In this document: one piece after another, positions 27,690 to 38,334 of the stretch
How the letters are laid out: each line of letters starts with the position of its first letter
How positions within the stretch are numbered: the stretch's first letter is position 1
NCBI RefSeq assembly: GCF_036784765.1
Contig: NZ_CP136651.1
Span: forward strand, 1,984,001 to 2,048,000
DNA from: Novosphingobium sp. ZN18A2
GTDB lineage: Bacteria > Pseudomonadota > Alphaproteobacteria > Sphingomonadales > Sphingomonadaceae
Length of the DNA: 64,000 bases
Direction of reading: 5' to 3'
The notes under the pieces: generated by a model
What the model was told of the DNA's origin: nothing
The model's database searches: none
Seen by the model: the letters and a program-made list of their open reading frames with translations, nothing else
Program-made: the position numbers and the translations under genes

Positions 27690-29342
27690 TTACTCCTCGC
27701 ACAACAGCACCTGGACGACGGGCTTCTTGCCCGACCAGCGCTGCGCCGCACGGCGCGCGGCCAGTCTGGCGGCTTCCGCGACGGCCAGCCTGTCTTTCTT
27801 GCGGTCGCCCTTAAGGTCACGCAGCGCCTGCGCCACGTCTTCGCGTGCCTCGGCCAGGAAGGCGGCCATGTCGTCCTCCAGCGGCAGCCCGATCGGCGCA
27901 ACCTCGACCTGTGAAACGAGCTTCCCTGCCGGAGACACGGCCAGTGCGACCGTGACGAGCCCCTGGAACGCCAGCTTTCGCCGTGCAGCCATCGCTTCGC
28001 CGTCCGCAGGCCCGATGATGTCGCCATCCAGAACGAGCCGCCCCGCGCGCACTTCGTCGATCTTTTCCGGCCCATCGGGCGCCAGACGCACAAGATCGCC
28101 GTTCTTCTGCACGATGGTGCGCGCAATACCTTCTTCGCGGCCCAATCGCGCCTGTTCCGTCATATGCCGCATCTCGCCATGCACGGGCACCAGCATCTCT
28201 GGCTGCAACCATTCATAAAGCGCGACAAGCTCTGGCCGCCCCGGATGGCCGGAAACGTGGATCATGCTCTGGCGGTCCGTCACCAGCATCACGCCCTTGG
28301 CGACAAGCGCGTTCTGGATGCGGCCGATGGCCAGTTCGTTTCCGGGGATCTGGCGGCTTGAAAAGACCACCGCATCGCCCGCTTCAAGCCGGATCGGGTG
28401 CTGGTCGCCCGCGATACGCGCCAGCGCCGCGCGGGCCTCGCCCTGCCCGCCGGTGGCAAGCACCATCACTTCCCCGCGCGGCAGGTCCATCGCCTCGTCC
28501 ATTCCGATCGTTTCGGGAAAGTCTTTCAGATAGCCCGATGCCTGCGCCACGCGGATGATCCGGTCGAGCGAACGCCCGGCAACGCACAGTTGCCGCCCGG
28601 TCGCCTGCGCCACTTCTCCCAGTGTCCGCAGGCGCGCCACGTTGGATGCGAAGGTCGTTACCACCACGCGCCGTCCGGACAGGCCGGAGACCGTGTCGAG
28701 CAGTCCGGCGCGAACCTCTCCTTCCGAACCCGACGGCTTGGGATTGAAGACGTTGGTGGAATCGCAGACCAGCGCAAGGACGCCGTCCTCGCCGATTTCT
28801 ATCAGTTCCTCTTCGGTTGCCGGTTCGCCGATGCGCGGCTCGTCATCCAGCTTCCAGTCGCCGGTGTGGAAGATGCGGCCGTGCGGCGTATCGATCAGCA
28901 ACGCGTTGCCTTCCGCAATGGAGTGCGCCAGCGGAATGTAGCGAATGTCGAACGGGCCAAGGCTGAACGCACCCTCGTTGGGGATCACGTTCAGCTCCAC
29001 CTCGTCCAGCAGCCCGGCTTCTTCCAGCTTTTCGGCAACAAGCCGCGCGGTGAACGGCGTTGCATAAAGCGGCACGCCGAGTTCCTGCGCGAAATAGGGG
29101 ACGGCGCCGATATGATCTTCATGCGCGTGCGTCAGCACGATGCCCAGAAGATCGTCGGTCCGCTCCTCGATGAACTCAAGGTCCGCGAACACTAGGTCGA
29201 CGCCCGGATAAAACGGATCGGCAAAGGTCATGCCCAGGTCAACCATCAGCCATTTGCCGTCGCAGGCATAAAGGTTGACGTTCATCCCGATCTCGCCCGA
29301 ACCACCCAGGGCGAGGAAGAGAAGTTCCTTTTTCGATTTCAC
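27690..29342 (-). CDS. rnj: Ribonuclease J
   Basis: Metallo-beta-lactamase/beta-CASP RNase with 5'-exonuclease and endonuclease activity, involved in rRNA and mRNA processing in alphaproteobacteria. 550 residues. The metal-binding [11 protein letters not shown] (His 72, 74, Asp 76, His 77) is present, as is the downstream FHTGDWKLD. The beta-CASP part shows [10 protein letters not shown] and [11 protein letters not shown]. It overlaps the coaX stop by four bases (ATGA type), so it is co-translated with coaX. The window also encodes RNase E at its far end. Confidence 0.95.
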   Translation of the reverse strand: MKSKKELLFLALGGSGEIGMNVNLYACDGKWLMVDLGMTFADPFYPGVDLVFADLEFIEERTDDLLGIVLTHAHEDHIGAVPYFAQELGVPLYATPFTARLVAEKLEEAGLLDEVELNVIPNEGAFSLGPFDIRYIPLAHSIAEGNALLIDTPHGRIFHTGDWKLDDEPRIGEPATEEELIEIGEDGVLALVCDSTNVFNPKPSGSEGEVRAGLLDTVSGLSGRRVVVTTFASNVARLRTLGEVAQATGRQLCVAGRSLDRIIRVAQASGYLKDFPETIGMDEAMDLPRGEVMVLATGGQGEARAALARIAGDQHPIRLEAGDAVVFSSRQIPGNELAIGRIQNALVAKGVMLVTDRQSMIHVSGHPGRPELVALYEWLQPEMLVPVHGEMRHMTEQARLGREEGIARTIVQKNGDLVRLAPDGPEKIDEVRAGRLVLDGDIIGPADGEAMAARRKLAFQGLVTVALAVSPAGKLVSQVEVAPIGLPLEDDMAAFLAEAREDVAQALRDLKGDRKKDRLAVAEAARLAARRAAQRWSGKKPVVQVLLCEE

Positions 29343-30118
29343 TTGGCTTTTGCTCGTTCCGCAAGAATGGCCAGACCTTCAAGGGTCAGGTCGACGTCGA
29401 CCGCGTCGAAGATATGGGTGTGATCGTCGAACAGCACGGCAAGGCCACCCGTCGCGATAACCTTTGCCGGTCGGCCGATCTCCGCACGAATGCGCTCGAT
29501 CAGACCTTCCATCATCGCCACGTAGCCCCAGAACACGCCGATGTGCATCTGGTCTTCGGTGTTGCGGCCGATCACGCTGAGCGTGCGCGGCGGCTCGATC
29601 GCGATGCGCGGCAGCTTGGCCGCGGCGCTTACCAGCGCATCGAGCGACAGGTTGATGCCCGGCGCGATGATCCCACCCTTGTAGGCGCCGTTGAAATCGA
29701 TGGCGTCGAACGTGGTGGCCGTGCCGAAATCCACGATAATAAGGTCGCCGCTGTATTTCGCGTGGGCGGCAATGGCGTTGACGGCCCGGTCCGCGCCCAG
29801 CGAGCGCGGTTCGTCCACGTCGATGTCCATGCCGTAATCAACCGGCGCAATACCGGCGATCAGCGGATCGCACCCGAAATACTTCTGCGAAAGCACTTCA
29901 AGGTTGTGCATCGCGCGCGGGACGACCGTCGACACGATAACTTTGTCCACTGCCTTAGGGTCATACCCCTCAAGCTGCATCAACTGGCTGAGCCACACGG
30001 CATATTCGTCACCAGTCCGGCGTGGATCGGTGGCAATGCGCCATCGCGAAAGGATCTTGCCGTCTTCGACCAGCGCGAAGACGACATTCGTGTTACCCGC
30101 GTCGATTGCCAACAGCAT
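29339..30118 (-). CDS. coaX: Type III pantothenate kinase
   Basis: ATP-dependent phosphorylation of pantothenate, the first step of CoA synthesis, by the CoA-insensitive enzyme. 259 residues. The ASKHA phosphate motifs are [11 protein letters not shown] at the N-terminus, [12 protein letters not shown], and [12 protein letters not shown] near residue 128. ATG 30118 lies just after the birA stop (two bases between). With coaD at 2454 the window holds the first and fourth CoA steps. Confidence 0.95.
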   Translation of the reverse strand: MLLAIDAGNTNVVFALVEDGKILSRWRIATDPRRTGDEYAVWLSQLMQLEGYDPKAVDKVIVSTVVPRAMHNLEVLSQKYFGCDPLIAGIAPVDYGMDIDVDEPRSLGADRAVNAIAAHAKYSGDLIIVDFGTATTFDAIDFNGAYKGGIIAPGINLSLDALVSAAAKLPRIAIEPPRTLSVIGRNTEDQMHIGVFWGYVAMMEGLIERIRAEIGRPAKVIATGGLAVLFDDHTHIFDAVDVDLTLEGLAILAERAKAK

Positions 30119-30120
30119 GT

Positions 30121-30891
30121 CTAGAGCTTGTCCTCGGCCACCAGTTCAACGTCGCCCGCCGCAATGACACGCATGGTGCCGTCCGCCAAGCGCAGAAGCG
30201 CAATTCCGTTGGCATCTATTCCCGCAAAGGTTCCGGCGATCGGCTCACCTTCGCCATCGCGAACCACGATCGGCGTTCCCGCTGGGTGTGCGACCGCAAG
30301 CCATTCCTCGCGCAGGGCGGGCCATTCTCCCGCATGCCAGCGGGAAAGAAGCAGGCTCCACCGGGTTTCGAGGCGGGCGGCAAACGCATCGCGCGGCACA
30401 TCGAAGCCCAGGGCGGCAAGGCTTTGTGTCTGGCGGCCCGGAACATCGGGTGCGGAGGCGAGGTTCACCCCTATGCCAACCACGATTGCGTCGCCTTGCC
30501 GTTCAAGCAGGATGCCCGCCAGCTTCGCGCCATCGACCAGCACGTCGTTCGGCCATTTCAAACTCAGGCCCGGCAGGTCTTGCGCAACGTCGCGCACGGC
30601 GCGGTGCACGGCAAGGCCCGCGACAAGCGCCAGCGTAGGGGCTATAGGATCGCCTGCGCGTAGCCACGCGACAGTCGAACCCATGAAATTGCCGGCACCG
30701 TCGCTCCATGCCCTGCCCGCGCGACCCCGCCCGGCGGTTTGCCGGTCCGCCACGAGCCAGGCGCCTTCTGACGGGCGCCCTCCCCCGCTCAACCGCGCCA
30801 GCAGCGCGGCGTTGGTGGAGGGCAGTTCCGGTACGGTCTCGATCAAGCGGACGGTATCAAACGACGTGGAACAGCGCGGTTGCCGCGCCAT
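30121..30891 (-). CDS. birA: Biotin--[acetyl-CoA-carboxylase] ligase (no DNA-binding domain)
   Basis: Attaches biotin to the biotin carboxyl carrier protein. The 256 residues comprise only the ligase and C-terminal domains; the N-terminal winged helix of the bifunctional repressor is missing. Motifs are PSTNAALLA, the biotinyl-AMP loop [20 protein letters not shown] and GILLER. ATG 30891 overlaps nuoN by 35 bases and is kept because GGA lies 7 bases before it; a TTG at 30846 would avoid overlap but lacks a ribosome-binding site. Confidence 0.92.
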   Translation of the reverse strand: MARQPRCSTSFDTVRLIETVPELPSTNAALLARLSGGGRPSEGAWLVADRQTAGRGRAGRAWSDGAGNFMGSTVAWLRAGDPIAPTLALVAGLAVHRAVRDVAQDLPGLSLKWPNDVLVDGAKLAGILLERQGDAIVVGIGVNLASAPDVPGRQTQSLAALGFDVPRDAFAARLETRWSLLLSRWHAGEWPALREEWLAVAHPAGTPIVVRDGEGEPIAGTFAGIDANGIALLRLADGTMRVIAAGDVELVAEDKL

Positions 30892-32320
30892 CGGCCAGTC
30901 CGCCCAGCCACTTCGTCAGGAGATAGCCGAAGGGCGAGATAACAAGCGTCGCCACCGTCAGGATCACGAGGTGCGACAGTTCCGCCGGCCCGGTAACGCG
31001 GCCGGTTTCCTCGTCGAAATACATCACCTTCACGACCTTGATGTAATAGAACGCACTTATAACCGAAGCGGCGATACCGATTGCGGCCAGCGGCGTCAGC
31101 CCTGCCTCGACCGCGGCCTGGAATACCACGAACTTGCCCCAGAAGCCGAACAGCGGCGGAATGCCGGCCAGGCTGAACATCACGGTTGCCAGCGCCAGTG
31201 CCAGGCCCGGCCGGGTGCGCGAAAGGCCGCCCAGATCGGCGATGGCTTCCACCTGGTTTCCGTTTTCGTCACGCAGCAGCAGGATCGCGACGAAGCCCGC
31301 CACGCTCATCGCCACATAGATCCACAGATAGACCAGCATGGCCGACGCACCCTGAGGCGTCGCGGCGGCAAGACCGATCAGCATGAAGCCGATGTTGTTG
31401 ATCGACGAATAGGCCATCAGTCGCTTGATGTTGGCCTGCCCGATCGCTCCCAATGCACCGACGATGATCGAAAGCAGCGCGGCGAAGATCACGATCTGCT
31501 GCCATGCGCCGGTCTGTCCGCCAAACGCATCGAGCGATACGCGCATCAACAGGCCCAGCGCGGCCACCTTGGGCGCGGTGGCGAAGAAGGTGGTGACCGG
31601 GGTCGGCGCGCCTTCATAAACGTCCGGCGTCCACATATGGAACGGCGCGGCGCTGATCTTGAAGGCAAGCCCCGCCAGCATGAAGATCACGCCGAACAGT
31701 GCCCCCATCGCCGCCGGGCCATCCAGCGCGGCACGGATGCCGGCAAAGTTGGTCGTGCCGGTAAAGCCATAGGTCAGGCTCATGCCGAACAGCAGGATGC
31801 CGCTGGCGAGCGCGCCGAGCACGAAATACTTGAGGCCCGCTTCCGCCGAACGGTCGTCCGTCCGCAGGAAGGCCGCCAGCACGTATGCCGCGAGCGAGTT
31901 CAGTTCCAGACCGATATAGAGCGCCAGCAGGTCCGTTGCGGCGAGCATGATCCCCATGCCCAGTGCGGCGAACAGCACCAGCAACGGGAATTCCGCGCGC
32001 ATCGCGCCAACCCGTTCGAAGAAGCTGGGCGCGATCATCAGCGTGACCGCGGCGGCGGCATAGACCAGAACCTTGCCGAAGGCAGCGAAGGCATCGACGT
32101 GCAACTGGCCGTAGAAGGCCGAAGTCGACGGCCCCATCGCCCCGTCACAAAGCGCGGGCACGGTAAGTGCGGCCGCTGCGACGAGCGCCGCAACCGACAG
32201 GATCGAAATCAGGCGCGAAGCCTTGTCTCCACCCCACGCGGCGACAAGCAGAAGCGCCAGCCCCGAGATGCTGAGCACCTCTTCCGGAGCGACAAGCCAG
32301 AGTGAATGCGCGAGATCCAT
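30857..32320 (-). CDS. nuoN: NADH-quinone oxidoreductase subunit N
   Basis: Antiporter-like proton-pumping membrane subunit of respiratory complex I. 487 residues, about 14 hydrophobic helices. The conserved Proton_antipo_M core contains KYFVLGALASGILLFG, FKISAAPFHMWTPDVYEGAP with the functional Lys, and ANIKRLMAYSSINNIGF. Its start overlaps the nuoM stop by one base. Last nuo gene, read into birA. Confidence 0.97.
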   Translation of the reverse strand: MDLAHSLWLVAPEEVLSISGLALLLVAAWGGDKASRLISILSVAALVAAAALTVPALCDGAMGPSTSAFYGQLHVDAFAAFGKVLVYAAAAVTLMIAPSFFERVGAMRAEFPLLVLFAALGMGIMLAATDLLALYIGLELNSLAAYVLAAFLRTDDRSAEAGLKYFVLGALASGILLFGMSLTYGFTGTTNFAGIRAALDGPAAMGALFGVIFMLAGLAFKISAAPFHMWTPDVYEGAPTPVTTFFATAPKVAALGLLMRVSLDAFGGQTGAWQQIVIFAALLSIIVGALGAIGQANIKRLMAYSSINNIGFMLIGLAAATPQGASAMLVYLWIYVAMSVAGFVAILLLRDENGNQVEAIADLGGLSRTRPGLALALATVMFSLAGIPPLFGFWGKFVVFQAAVEAGLTPLAAIGIAASVISAFYYIKVVKVMYFDEETGRVTGPAELSHLVILTVATLVISPFGYLLTKWLGGLADGAATALFHVV

Positions 32321-33870
32321 CAGTGCGCCCCCTCTTGCGCTTCAGCAATTTCGTGATGTTCGGCCCTGGCTGCCGCTTCGGGATTGCCGGGCGTCGGTTG
32401 CGCGTCGCTCTTCGGCGCGGTGGCCGCGACGCGCGCTTCGATCGCCTGGATGTCCGAACGCATCGGCGCAAGGAAGCTTTCCGGATAGACGCCCATCCAC
32501 AGGATGACGAGGCCGAGCGGCACGACCATGGCGATTTCGCGCCAATCGAGGTCGGCCATCGCCGCGGCATCGGCGTTCTTCTGCTCACCGAAGATCACCC
32601 GGCGATAGAGATAGAGCATATAGGCCGCGCCCAGGATGATGCCCGTCGTCGCAACCAGCGCCACCCAGCTTGAAAGCTGGTAGATACCGGCGAGGCTGAG
32701 GAACTCACCCACGAAACCGCTTGTGCCCGGAAGGCCGATAGAGGCCATCGTGAACAGCATGAAGAACAGCGCATAACGCGGCATGTTGATGGCAAGACCG
32801 CCGTAACGGTCTATCTCGCGCGTGTGCAGCCGGTCGTAGATGATGCCCACCGAAAGGAACAGCGCGCCCGACACGATACCGTGGCTGAGCATGACGATCA
32901 TCGCGCCTTCAAGGCCCTGCACGTTGAAGGCGAACAGACCCACGGTCACGATCGCCATGTGCGCGACCGATGAATAGGCGATCAGCTTCTTCATGTCGTG
33001 CTGCACGAGCGCGACCAGCGAGGTATAGACCACCGCGATCATCGAAAGCGCGAAGATCACCCAAGCGAAATCGGCGCTCGCCTGCGGGAACATGGGCAGG
33101 CTGAAGCGGATGAAGCCGTAACCGCCCATCTTCAGCAGCACGCCCGCCAGGATGACCGAACCCGCGGTCGGCGCCTGGACGTGCGCGTCGGGAAGCCAGG
33201 TGTGGACCGGCCACATCGGCATCTTCACCGCGAAACTGGCGAAGAAGGCCAGCCACAGCCAGTGCTGCGCATAGACCGGGAAGTCATACTGCATCAGCGT
33301 GGGAATGTCTGTCGTGCCCGCCTCGTTCGCCATCCAGAACATCGCGATCAGCATCAGCACGGAGCCGAGCAACGTGTAGAGGAAGAACTTGTAGCTGGCG
33401 TAAATCCTGTCCGTGCCGCCCCACACGCCGATGATCAGGTACATCGGGATCAGGCCGGCTTCGAAGAAGATGTAGAACAGGAACAGGTCCTGCGCCGCGA
33501 AAACGCCGATCATCAGCGTTTCCATGATCAGGAACGCGGCCATGTATTCGCCAACGCGCTTGTCGATCGATTTCCAGCTGGCGCCGATGCAGATCGGCAT
33601 CAGGAAAACCGAAAGCTCGATCAGCAGCAGGGCGATACCGTCAATTCCCAGTTTCCACGAGAACCCGGCAAACAGGTCAACATGTTCGCGGAACTGCCAC
33701 TGCGCACCGCCGATATCGAAGTTCGCCCACAGCACCACGCCCAGAGCGAAATCGACCAGCGTCGCGACAAGCGCGATCATCCGTGCCGTCCTGGCGTCTG
33801 CAAACAGGCAGGCCACCGCCGCGACGAGCGGCACCAGCAGCATCAGCGAAAGGATCGGAAAACCGGTCAT
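32320..33870 (-). CDS. nuoM: NADH-quinone oxidoreductase subunit M
   Basis: Second antiporter-like subunit of complex I. 516 residues. Conserved elements are [32 protein letters not shown] and [15 protein letters not shown], with the conserved Glu in [10 protein letters not shown]-type helix segments upstream. A short hydrophilic Ala/Glu-rich tail follows the last helix. The nuoL stop overlaps its start by four bases. Confidence 0.97.
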   Translation of the reverse strand: MTGFPILSLMLLVPLVAAVACLFADARTARMIALVATLVDFALGVVLWANFDIGGAQWQFREHVDLFAGFSWKLGIDGIALLLIELSVFLMPICIGASWKSIDKRVGEYMAAFLIMETLMIGVFAAQDLFLFYIFFEAGLIPMYLIIGVWGGTDRIYASYKFFLYTLLGSVLMLIAMFWMANEAGTTDIPTLMQYDFPVYAQHWLWLAFFASFAVKMPMWPVHTWLPDAHVQAPTAGSVILAGVLLKMGGYGFIRFSLPMFPQASADFAWVIFALSMIAVVYTSLVALVQHDMKKLIAYSSVAHMAIVTVGLFAFNVQGLEGAMIVMLSHGIVSGALFLSVGIIYDRLHTREIDRYGGLAINMPRYALFFMLFTMASIGLPGTSGFVGEFLSLAGIYQLSSWVALVATTGIILGAAYMLYLYRRVIFGEQKNADAAAMADLDWREIAMVVPLGLVILWMGVYPESFLAPMRSDIQAIEARVAATAPKSDAQPTPGNPEAAARAEHHEIAEAQEGAH

Positions 33871-35867
33871 TGTGCGATCACCCAGCTGATTGCCGCGACA
33901 AGGCCGACAAGCATGACCAGCGCGTAACTATAGAGATATCCCGACTGCAGCTTCACCGCCCCGCGCGTGCCCTGCGCCACCACCCAGGCAGCGCCGTTGG
34001 GGCCGAAGCGGTCGATGATGCCGATATCGCCGATCTTCCAGAACTGGCGGCCGATCCAGAAGGCCGGGCGCACGAACAGGAAGTTGTACAGCTCGTCGAA
34101 GTACCACTTGTTGTAGACGAAGCGGTAAACCACCCCGAACTGGCTGACGAAAGCCGCCGGCAGCTTGGGGTTGCGGATATAGGCATACCACGCGACGCCG
34201 AAGCCGATCAGCATGACGATGGTCGGGGCCAGCTTGGTCAGTTCCGGCAGTTCATGCATCGCGTGCATCAGGTGCGCGTCGAAGAACAGGCTGCCCTTCC
34301 AGAAGCCCTCGCCCGTTTCGGGGCCGACGAACCAACCGGTAAAGACCAGCCCTGCGAAAATCGCGCCCATGCTCAGCACCGCCAGCGGCACCATCATGTT
34401 GAGCGGGCTTTCATGCGGGTGATAGCCGCCGGTGGTGTCCGCGCCCGCCTGTTCGGGCGTCTTGTGGACCGAATGCTGGATATGCTCGCTCTCGATCCAG
34501 CGCGGCTTGCCGTAGAACGTCAGGAACACGAGCCGCCATGAATAGAAGCTGGTCAGCAACGCCGCGATCACGCCCATCCACCAGGCGAACCCGCCCAGCG
34601 GCGTGCCGGAAGCGGCGGCGGCCTCGATGATCGCGTCCTTCGAATAGAAGCCCGCGAAGCCGAAGAAATTCTCGATACCCACGCCGGTGATCGCCAGCGT
34701 ACCCGCCATCATCGCGGCAAAGGTCCACGGAATCTTCCGCCACAGGCCGCCGTAATAGCGCATGTCCTGCTCGTGATGCATCGCATGGATGACCGAACCC
34801 GCGCCAAGGAACAGCAGCGCCTTGAAGAAGGCGTGGGTGAACAGGTGGAACATCGCCGCGCCATAGGCGCCGACGCCGGCGGCGAAGAACATGTAGCCCA
34901 GCTGCGAACAGGTGGAATAGGCGATCACCCGCTTGATGTCCCACTGCGTGGTGCCGATCGTGGCGGCGAAGAAGCACGTCGCCGCGCCGATGAAGGTCAC
35001 GAACAGCGAGGCATCGGGGCTGGCATGGAACATCGGCGACAGGCGGCAGACCATGAACACGCCCGCCGTAACCATCGTCGCGGCGTGGATCAGCGCCGAA
35101 ACCGGGGTCGGGCCTTCCATCGCGTCCGGAAGCCAGGTGTGTAGCCCCAGCTGCGCGGACTTGCCCATCGCGCCGATGAACAGAAGGATGCACAGCACCG
35201 TCATCGTATCGAAACGATGGCCGAGGAAACCGATGGTCGAACCCGCCATTCCGGGGGCCGCCTGCAGGATTTCGGGGATCGATACGGTGTTGAACACCAG
35301 GTACGTGCCGAAAATCCCCAGCATGAAGCCAAGGTCGCCAACGCGGTTGACCACGAAGGCCTTGATCGCGGCGGCGTTTGCGCTGGGCTTACGGAACCAG
35401 AACCCGATGAGCAGGTAGGAAGCGAGGCCGACACCTTCCCATCCGAAGAACATCTGCACCAGGTTGTTCGCCGTTACCAGCATCAGCATGGCGAAGGTAA
35501 ACAGCGACAGGTAGGCGAAGAAGCGCGGCTGGTCCGGATCGTCCTCCATGTACCCCCACGAATAGAGGTGGACGAGCGCGGAGACGCTGGTGACGACCAC
35601 CAGCATCGTTGCCGTCAGCGCATCGACGCGCAGTTCCCAGTTAAAGGCCATCCCGCCCGACTGGACCCAGTGCAGCACCGGCGTAACCGTCGCTTCGGCG
35701 CTGCCCGCGAGATAGCTGATGAAGATCGGCCAGGACAGCGCACAGGCGATGAACAGCGCGCCGGTGGTGGCGACCTTGGCCGGCACGTTGCCGATGGCGC
35801 GGTTGCCCAGACCGGCGACGATCGCTGCCAGAAGCGGCAGGAAAACGATGAAGAGAATGGCGTGCAA
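33867..35867 (-). CDS. nuoL: NADH-quinone oxidoreductase subunit L
   Basis: Distal antiporter-like subunit of complex I, bearing the long lateral helix that spans the membrane arm. 666 residues. Recognisable are [50 protein letters not shown] and [17 protein letters not shown]. The C-terminal 150 residues carry the amphipathic helix and last membrane segment. It follows nuoK after a 4-base gap. Confidence 0.97.
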   Translation of the reverse strand: MHAILFIVFLPLLAAIVAGLGNRAIGNVPAKVATTGALFIACALSWPIFISYLAGSAEATVTPVLHWVQSGGMAFNWELRVDALTATMLVVVTSVSALVHLYSWGYMEDDPDQPRFFAYLSLFTFAMLMLVTANNLVQMFFGWEGVGLASYLLIGFWFRKPSANAAAIKAFVVNRVGDLGFMLGIFGTYLVFNTVSIPEILQAAPGMAGSTIGFLGHRFDTMTVLCILLFIGAMGKSAQLGLHTWLPDAMEGPTPVSALIHAATMVTAGVFMVCRLSPMFHASPDASLFVTFIGAATCFFAATIGTTQWDIKRVIAYSTCSQLGYMFFAAGVGAYGAAMFHLFTHAFFKALLFLGAGSVIHAMHHEQDMRYYGGLWRKIPWTFAAMMAGTLAITGVGIENFFGFAGFYSKDAIIEAAAASGTPLGGFAWWMGVIAALLTSFYSWRLVFLTFYGKPRWIESEHIQHSVHKTPEQAGADTTGGYHPHESPLNMMVPLAVLSMGAIFAGLVFTGWFVGPETGEGFWKGSLFFDAHLMHAMHELPELTKLAPTIVMLIGFGVAWYAYIRNPKLPAAFVSQFGVVYRFVYNKWYFDELYNFLFVRPAFWIGRQFWKIGDIGIIDRFGPNGAAWVVAQGTRGAVKLQSGYLYSYALVMLVGLVAAISWVIAQ

Positions 35868-35871
35868 CGGA

Positions 35872-36177
35872 CTATCCCTTCATCCGATTGACATCGTCCA
35901 CCGCGATCGTGCCGCGGCGGCGGAAATAGATCACCAGGATCGCAAGGCCGATCGCCGCTTCGCCGGCCGCCACGGTCAGCACGAACATCGCGAAGACCTG
36001 GCCGGTTAGATCGTGGAGATAGGCGCTGAAAGCGACGAGGTTCAGGTTCACCGCCAGAAGGATCAGTTCGATCGCCATAAGGATCACGATCACGTTCTTG
36101 CGGTTAAGGAAGATGCCGAGCACGCCCATCACGAAGAGGATCGAACTCACCACGACATAGTGTTCGATTCCGATCAC
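35872..36177 (-). CDS. nuoK: NADH-quinone oxidoreductase subunit K
   Basis: Small three-helix membrane subunit in the proton path of complex I. 101 residues, the standard size. Family motifs are [19 protein letters not shown] with the conserved membrane Glu 37, and [17 protein letters not shown] with a second membrane Glu. The start is GTG 36177, sharing GTGA with the nuoJ stop. Confidence 0.97.
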   Translation of the reverse strand: MIGIEHYVVVSSILFVMGVLGIFLNRKNVIVILMAIELILLAVNLNLVAFSAYLHDLTGQVFAMFVLTVAAGEAAIGLAILVIYFRRRGTIAVDDVNRMKG

Positions 36178-36791
36178 AGTTCGACCCCCTTTCCGACCTC
36201 GGGCTTGACGTTGCGCGTGGCCTCTTCGGGCCGGCGGGTTACCTGTTTCCACACGCTCTGCCCGCGGTTGTCGCTGCGCTGGCGGTGGGTAAGCACGATT
36301 GCGCCGATCATCGCGACCAGCAGGATGATGCCCGCGGCCTCGAACAGGAACAGGTAGCGGGTATAAAGCAGCGCGCCGATCGCTTCGGTGTTGGTGGTGC
36401 CCAGCGAAGGCGCGGCCGAACCGTCGGGCGACCCCAGCTTCAACCCACCCGCGCTGTTGGCGAACAGGCCGATGCCCAGTTCCACCAGCAGGACGATGGC
36501 CAGCAGCAGCCCGACCGGGAAGTTGCGGACAAAGCCCGCGCGCAGTTCCGCGAAATCGATGTCGAGCATCATCACGACGAACAGGAACAGCACAGCGACC
36601 GCGCCCACATAGACGATGACGAGCAGCATCGCGATGAACTCTGCCCCCGCGATTACCATCAGGCCGGCGGCGTTGAAGAACGCGACGATCAGCCACAGCA
36701 CCGAATGGACCGGGTTGCGCGCGAAGATCGTGAACGCGCCCGCAAGAAGCATGATGCCCGCGAAAAGATAGAATGCGATTGTCTGAATCAT
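36174..36791 (-). CDS. nuoJ: NADH-quinone oxidoreductase subunit J
   Basis: Five-helix membrane subunit of complex I. 205 residues. Visible are the N-terminal helix, the [19 protein letters not shown] segment and [25 protein letters not shown] with the pi-bulge region. A Gly/Ser-rich loop and a charged C-terminal tail follow. It is coupled to nuoK by a GTGA overlap and preceded by nuoI after 14 bases. Confidence 0.97.
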   Translation of the reverse strand: MIQTIAFYLFAGIMLLAGAFTIFARNPVHSVLWLIVAFFNAAGLMVIAGAEFIAMLLVIVYVGAVAVLFLFVVMMLDIDFAELRAGFVRNFPVGLLLAIVLLVELGIGLFANSAGGLKLGSPDGSAAPSLGTTNTEAIGALLYTRYLFLFEAAGIILLVAMIGAIVLTHRQRSDNRGQSVWKQVTRRPEEATRNVKPEVGKGVEL

Positions 36792-36805
36792 GGCCCCGGC
36801 GCCCC

Positions 36806-37291
36806 CTATCGATACGGTGCGTCGGCTTCAAGGTTCGCGGCGATCGCACGCTCCCACTTGTCCCCGTTCGCCAATAGCTTGGCCTTGTCGTAAAGCAGCT
36901 CTTCGTGCGTTTCGGCCGCGTATTCGAAGTTCGGCCCTTCGACGATGGCATCCACCGGGCAGGCTTCCTGACAGAAGCCGCAATAGATGCACTTCGTCAT
37001 GTCGATGTCATAGCGCGTGGTGCGGCGTGATCCGTCATCGCGCGGCTCGGCCTCGATGGTGATGGCCTGCGCCGGGCAGATCGCCTCGCACAGCTTGCAC
37101 GCGATGCAGCGTTCCTCGCCGTTGGGATAACGACGCAGGGCATGCTCGCCGCGAAAGCGCGGGGAAAGCGGGTTCTTCTCGAATGGGTAGTTGATCGTCG
37201 CCTTCGGTTTGAAGAAGTACGACAGCGTGAGGGCGTGCGCCTTCACGAACTCCCAGAGGGTGAAGCTCTTTACGAGCTGGCCGACACTCAT
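36806..37291 (-). CDS. nuoI: NADH-quinone oxidoreductase subunit I
   Basis: Peripheral-arm subunit holding iron-sulfur clusters N6a and N6b. 161 residues with two ferredoxin motifs, [12 protein letters not shown] and [12 protein letters not shown]. The N-terminal amphipathic region and [18 protein letters not shown] are typical. The stop side is followed by nuoJ; the start overlaps the nuoH stop by four bases. Confidence 0.98.
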   Translation of the reverse strand: MSVGQLVKSFTLWEFVKAHALTLSYFFKPKATINYPFEKNPLSPRFRGEHALRRYPNGEERCIACKLCEAICPAQAITIEAEPRDDGSRRTTRYDIDMTKCIYCGFCQEACPVDAIVEGPNFEYAAETHEELLYDKAKLLANGDKWERAIAANLEADAPYR

Positions 37292-38334
37292 GCGAAATGT
37301 CCCGTAAGCATCAGGTAGCCGCTGACGACGAACACGAACAGCAGCGAAAGGGGCAGGAAGATCTTCCAGCCAAGGCGCATCAGCTGGTCATAGCGGTACC
37401 GCGGCACGGTCGCCTTCACCCAGCCGAACATGAAGAAGAAGATACAGATCTTGATGAGCAGCCACACGAATCCGGGCAGCAAATACAGCGGCGCCCAGTC
37501 GATCGGCGGCAGGTAGCCACCCCAGAACAGCGTGGCGTTCAACGTGCACATCAGCAGAACGTTGGCATATTCGCCCAGCCAGTAGAGCGCGAAGGCCATC
37601 GACGAATATTCGGTCTGATAGCCGGCCACCAGTTCGCTCTCCGCCTCGGTCAGGTCGAACGGTGCGCGCTGCGTTTCGGCAAGGCTGGAGATGAAGAACA
37701 TCACCCAGATCGGGAACAGCAGCGGGTTCAGCGCGAAGGCATTGAAAATGCCAAGGATGTGCCCCTGCTGCGCCTGCACGATGGCGTTCATGTTGAACGT
37801 TCCGGCCCACAGCACGATGCAGATCAGGATGAAGCCAATCGAAACTTCATAGCTGATCATCTGCGCCGAAGCGCGCATGGCCGAGAAGAACGGATATTTC
37901 GAGTTGCTCGCCCAGCCCGCGATCACCGTGCCGTAAACGCCCAGTGAAGAGATCGCGAGGACATAGAGCAGCCCGACGTTGATGTTGCCAAGGATCGCGC
38001 CCGAATTGAACGGGATCACCGCCCAGGCCGAAAGCGCCACCGTGAAGGTGATGATCGGCGCGATCAGGAACAAGCCCTTGTTCGATGCCGAAGGAATGAT
38101 CGTTTCCTGCAGCATCACCTTCAGGCCGTCCGCGAAGGACTGCAACAAACCGAAAGGACCGACCACGTTGGGGCCGCGCCGCAGCGCCATGAAGGCCCAC
38201 AACCGGCGCTCCGCATAGATCACCATCGCCACCGCCAGCATCAGCGGCAGCGCGATAAGCAATACGCCGCAGATCGTGGCGACGAACCACGCCCAGTCAT
38301 AGCTCATGCCAAGGGATTGGAAGAATTCGGTCAT
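37288..38334 (-). CDS. nuoH: NADH-quinone oxidoreductase subunit H
   Basis: Membrane subunit forming the quinone-binding chamber with NuoB/NuoD. 348 residues, eight or more helices. Conserved are the [21 protein letters not shown] loop, the [20 protein letters not shown] loop with its neighbouring acidic residues, and [20 protein letters not shown]. Overlaps nuoG and nuoI by four bases each. Confidence 0.97.
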   Translation of the reverse strand: MTEFFQSLGMSYDWAWFVATICGVLLIALPLMLAVAMVIYAERRLWAFMALRRGPNVVGPFGLLQSFADGLKVMLQETIIPSASNKGLFLIAPIITFTVALSAWAVIPFNSGAILGNINVGLLYVLAISSLGVYGTVIAGWASNSKYPFFSAMRASAQMISYEVSIGFILICIVLWAGTFNMNAIVQAQQGHILGIFNAFALNPLLFPIWVMFFISSLAETQRAPFDLTEAESELVAGYQTEYSSMAFALYWLGEYANVLLMCTLNATLFWGGYLPPIDWAPLYLLPGFVWLLIKICIFFFMFGWVKATVPRYRYDQLMRLGWKIFLPLSLLFVFVVSGYLMLTGHFA